A DNA stretch of 64,000 nucleotides. Origin: CALLVY01 sp937899855 (lineage in GTDB: Bacteria > Bacteroidota > Bacteroidia > Chitinophagales > Saprospiraceae). The DNA is taken from positions 1 through 64,000 of the forward strand of contig JBCBQC010000001.1 of NCBI GenBank assembly GCA_039820405.1. Direction: 5' to 3'. This document shows, piece by piece, positions 61,411 through 64,000 of this stretch (the first letter of the stretch is position 1; every line of letters starts with the position of its first letter). The position numbers and the translations under genes were made by a program. The notes beneath the pieces were generated by a model, which saw nothing but the letters and a program-made list of their open reading frames with translations, made no database searches and had not been told where the DNA came from.

Positions 61411-62724
61411 TCAGTACAAACGAATCCGGTGCAAGATGCGGTTGCGCTCTTGTTTGCCCCGATTGCGGTAGAGGAAATACAGATAACCATTCCAAACCTG
61501 GACATTTTCGATAAAGTCCAGTTCGACCTCTACCGACGTTCGCAGGCTACCATCCTCCAGATTGATTTGGTAAAACTGTGCCGACCAGTTGCGCCGAAAG
61601 GCGGTGTAAGCCTCTTGGCGGTAAGGATCGTAGTAGACCTTTTTCATCCACTTTTCCTCCTGGTGATAATCGATGGCCTGCTCTCGGACCAGTTTCCCCT
61701 CGACGTCGTAGTATTCGAGCTGGGAGGCGAAATGGTTAAAAAGGCAGAAGAGCGAGTCGACGGGGTGGAGTGGGGCGTACAGACGGGGGTAAAAAGCTCG
61801 CCACATGCCTTGCATCTGGTAGCGGCCCTCGCGCAGACGGTACAACCTACCGGATACGTTCTCCTCCCAAATGTTTCCCGACCAGGGCAAGCGACAGCCG
61901 CTCTCCTCAATGAGACGGACGATGTTGGGATCGTCCTCAATGCGGGGGAGTTGGGTGAGGGCTCGTTCGGGTTCGCGTCGGTAGCCGCAGTAGTATTCCA
62001 GGGCTTGCCCCTGGTAATAATAGCGCTGAAAGTAGGCCAAACTATCGTTGGCCCACACGCAATTGGCCAAACCAAGCTCAAAATCATCCCGGGAAATTCG
62101 CGGCCCAAAAGACAGGCCCCGCTCCTCGATCAAAATTTCCTTTATCCCACTGGCCATCACCAAAAACAGGGCCCCAGCACAACTGCTGTGCAGCCGGCGG
62201 GGTTTCCACTTGCGCAGCGAAAACTCGGCGAGCACCTCTTCCTCCGGGCTCAAAAGCACCAGGCTAAAGCCCTCCCGATCGTTTTTACGAGCCAGCAGAA
62301 TCAGGTGGTCCCGAAAAAAAGCGTAGTCCACGACGCTGTACGGTTGGCGGTAGACGGTGTCGAGCCTAGCTTGGGCACGAACGGTAACGTCCGGTAGGTT
62401 CAGCACCGCCGGGGCCAGAACGATTTGTGAGGGCAAATCGGTGCGTTTCTCAATCAACAGTTCGGTAGTCTGGTAGTTGAGGTGCGAAAAAATCAGCCGG
62501 ACGGGGAGCTCGGGAACGGAGAGTCGAAAGTAACCCGCTTCGTCGCTGACGGCCCCCACCAAAAAAGTCCGCTCGGTACCCACGTGCGCCCCCACGATGG
62601 CCGCTCCCGTCGGATCTACCAAGCGAGCCTCCAGCAAGACCGGGGCCTGCTGGGCATACAGGAGGCGGCCACCACTTTTCAGTAGGACCAAGATTAAACA
62701 ACAAATTAGGCACTTTATCCTCAT
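61411..62724 (-). CDS. Secreted protein with carboxypeptidase regulatory-like domain
   Basis: 437 residues with a signal peptide (MRIKCLICCLILVLLKSGGR to YAQ). Residues about 28-115 are a CarboxypepD_reg-like beta-sandwich (ARLVDPTGAAIVGAHVGTER, RLIFSHLNYQTTELLI), then the remainder is beta-rich with repeated aromatic/charged strands of a propeller-like protein (for example VQVWNGYLYFLYRNRGKQE near the end). I do not recognise an enzyme motif. It is probably periplasmic or surface located. The start is the ATG at 62724, where the signal peptide begins. It converges with the aspartoacylase gene. Confidence 0.8.
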   Translation of the reverse strand: MRIKCLICCLILVLLKSGGRLLYAQQAPVLLEARLVDPTGAAIVGAHVGTERTFLVGAVSDEAGYFRLSVPELPVRLIFSHLNYQTTELLIEKRTDLPSQIVLAPAVLNLPDVTVRAQARLDTVYRQPYSVVDYAFFRDHLILLARKNDREGFSLVLLSPEEEVLAEFSLRKWKPRRLHSSCAGALFLVMASGIKEILIEERGLSFGPRISRDDFELGLANCVWANDSLAYFQRYYYQGQALEYYCGYRREPERALTQLPRIEDDPNIVRLIEESGCRLPWSGNIWEENVSGRLYRLREGRYQMQGMWRAFYPRLYAPLHPVDSLFCLFNHFASQLEYYDVEGKLVREQAIDYHQEEKWMKKVYYDPYRQEAYTAFRRNWSAQFYQINLEDGSLRTSVEVELDFIENVQVWNGYLYFLYRNRGKQERNRILHRIRLY

Positions 62725-62809
62725 GAGTATTCGGAGGGAGCTTGGAATCGCAATGCCCTCAAATTAAGTGCTTTTCGTCCCGAACACAAGCCCGAGCTTC
62801 GCGAATAAG

Positions 62810-63421
62810 TCAGGTTTCCTTTTTTTGGTCGTGCCAGCGCCAGAGGTAGCGGCAGGCCGTACTGCGGTAGGGTCGCCAAGCCTCGGCAATGGCTTCCAAA
62901 CGAGCCAACTGGGCTCGGCCCTGGGCTTCCACTCCGTACAACTTCACCATACTCTGGGCAATGATGAGGTCTTTGACCGGAAATACATCGGGACGCCCGA
63001 GCGAAAAAAGTAGGATCATCTGTACGGTCCAGGGGCCCACCCCTTTGATTTGGCCCAGAAAGTCCATGATCCCCGCATCGCTGTAGGTCGACCAATCCAA
63101 AGAACGCAGCTTTTCGCGGAGGGTAAAACGAGCCACATTGGTGACGTACTGTGCCTTCTGCCGCGAGAGCCCGACGCCACGCAGGTCCGCTTCGGAAAGT
63201 TGGAGCAGTCGGCGGGGGGTGGGGTAGGAACGGGGGAAAAGCCCCATAAATCGGCCGTAAATCGTGTCCGCCGCTTTGGTGGAGAGCTGTTGGGAAATGA
63301 TCGAACGGAGGAGGGCTACGTAGACGTCGCGCGGGCTTTGGAGGGGAGGCAGCTCCAGGTGTTGGACCAGGGGCCGGAGAATGAGATCGCGCTGAAGCTG
63401 GGCTAAAATGGGATCGGACAT
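62810..63421 (-). CDS. HhH-GPD DNA glycosylase (AlkA/3-methyladenine type)
   Basis: 203 residues from the ATG at 63421 (MSDPILAQLQRDLILRPLVQ); codons upstream are not family-like. Conserved elements: RSIISQQLSTKAADTIYGRF, RRLLQLSEADLRGVGLSRQKA, the helix-hairpin-helix GQIKGVGPWTVQM, and catalytic Asp151 in RPDVFPVKDL. No FeS-cluster cysteines. It excises alkylated bases such as 3-methyladenine in base excision repair. Cytoplasmic. Length is near the short bacterial form (about 200). The next plus-strand gene starts 130 bases away. Confidence 0.92.
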   Translation of the reverse strand: MSDPILAQLQRDLILRPLVQHLELPPLQSPRDVYVALLRSIISQQLSTKAADTIYGRFMGLFPRSYPTPRRLLQLSEADLRGVGLSRQKAQYVTNVARFTLREKLRSLDWSTYSDAGIMDFLGQIKGVGPWTVQMILLFSLGRPDVFPVKDLIIAQSMVKLYGVEAQGRAQLARLEAIAEAWRPYRSTACRYLWRWHDQKKET

Positions 63422-63550
63422 GGAGCAAAAATGTTGTTTCGTAAGGTAGCAAATATTTAAATGATGCCCTCTGTCACTTTCTGGCAAAATCGCTACGGGA
63501 TCGGCGCCTTTTTTGATCTATTTTGGGTGCAGATAAAAATTACACCCAAA

Positions 63551-64000
63551 ATGAAATATACCTTTTCTTCCTTCGCCCTCCTCGCTTTGGCGACCGTATT
63601 TTTTGCCTGGACCACTCCCCCTTCGGATGCCTGGCAGCAGAAAGTAGATGCCACCCTGCTGGTGAAGGCCAAATCCCAGGCCCAAGTCGACTTTGTCGTT
63701 CTGTTTGCCGCCAAGCCCGACCTATCCGCCGCGCGGTCCCTATCGACCAAGACGGAGAAAGGCGCCTTTGTCTACCAAAGCCTCCGGGCCAGCGCCGAAC
63801 AGAGCCAGGCGGCCACCCGACTGTGGCTGCGGGAGCGTAGCGTCAAACACCAATCCTTTTACCTCGTCAATGCCATCCATACCAAGGGCGGCCTCGATCT
63901 GATCCAGGCCCTGGCCGAACGTTCGGAAGTCCGCCAACTCATCGCCAACCCGAGTGTCCAACTCGATTTGCCCGAGCAGCAAAACGTCGCCGACTACCGC
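63551..64000 (+). CDS. Probable secreted S8 protease, N-terminal part (truncated at window edge)
   Basis: The frame opens at the ATG at 63551 and runs off the window end, 150 residues seen. A signal peptide (KYTFSSFALLALATVFFAW) is followed by a domain of the subtilisin-propeptide (I9-like) type: LVKAKSQAQVDFVVLFAAK near residue 40, a helical middle (QSLRASAEQSQAATRLWLRE) and SFYLVNAIHTKGGLDLIQAL near 110, ending around LIANPSVQLDLPEQQN, where a catalytic domain would begin. This is the usual pro-region layout of secreted Bacteroidota S8 proteases. The active-site residues lie beyond the window, so the protease call is inference. Confidence 0.7.
   Translation, partial: MKYTFSSFALLALATVFFAWTTPPSDAWQQKVDATLLVKAKSQAQVDFVVLFAAKPDLSAARSLSTKTEKGAFVYQSLRASAEQSQAATRLWLRERSVKHQSFYLVNAIHTKGGLDLIQALAERSEVRQLIANPSVQLDLPEQQNVADYR

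Noticed and set aside
61391..61420. Three GTACA motifs at exact 10-base intervals
   Set aside because: They overlap the 3' end of a coding region between convergent genes, where an operator has no obvious target.

Overview
The window reads as chromosomal DNA of a GC-rich marine-type Bacteroidota, most likely Saprospiria (Lewinella/Neolewinella-like). Reasons: several secreted proteins with type IX secretion (T9SS) C-terminal sorting domains, SusC/TonB-type outer membrane proteins with carboxypeptidase-like regulatory domains, TAnnTTTG-type -7 promoter boxes, a membrane AraC regulator, a TPR histidine kinase and LytTR/NarL regulators. No rRNA, CRISPR array, prophage or insertion sequence was seen. 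One tRNA-Asn(GTT) is present.

Layout. 1-9 kb: 5'-truncated helical protein; a minus-strand operon of a trypsin-like protease, a TPR sensor kinase and a NarL-type regulator, divergent from a TIR protein with a C-terminal FISUMP (C-lectin-like) domain; a large helical protein. 9-15 kb: secreted protein, 1-Cys peroxiredoxin, XthA, two thioredoxin-fold paralogues, PfkB kinase, tRNA-Asn, and an unannotated 45-aa 'KGG' micropeptide. 15-23 kb: two tandem 1127-aa T9SS proteins of exactly equal length, each with an upstream region carrying an inverted pair of TTATCCACA boxes. 23-29 kb: chloramphenicol acetyltransferase-like enzyme, lipase, outer membrane beta-barrel, membrane-anchored AraC regulator and three tandem KGG micropeptides. 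29-33 kb: speE-speD and a divergent YgiB/YgiC-like pair (polyamine-type ATP-grasp ligase). 34-38 kb: secreted proteins sharing an 8-cysteine domain in five copies. 38-45 kb: ECF sigma/anti-sigma/Spy-like unit, TonB receptor, histidine kinase, DUF3089 lipoprotein. 45-51 kb: S74 tail-fibre-like protein, T9SS coiled-coil protein, FG-GAP/ASPIC protein, Cys-rich T9SS protein. 51-64 kb: RlmN, small membrane protein, nucleotide-sugar dehydrogenase, NadB, LytTR regulator, 1030-aa PD40/OmpA protein, aspartoacylase-family enzyme, secreted propeller-like protein, DNA glycosylase, and the 5' end of a probable subtilase.

Most interesting: (i) a family of at least four micropeptides with an aligned [LI]-[SD]-[PA]-x5-[LI]-K-G-G leader motif and short branched-chain/acidic cores, three in tandem next to a membrane AraC regulator; its promoter and that of the neighbouring outer membrane protein each carry a related repeat pair spaced exactly 21 bp; (ii) the protease/kinase/regulator operon divergent from TIR-FISUMP, which looks like a conflict or sensing module; (iii) a Cys-rich T9SS cargo domain in which two cysteine pairs are lost together, predicting two of its disulfides. 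Coordinates and translations were read by eye; no homology search was run, so family names rest on recognised motifs.
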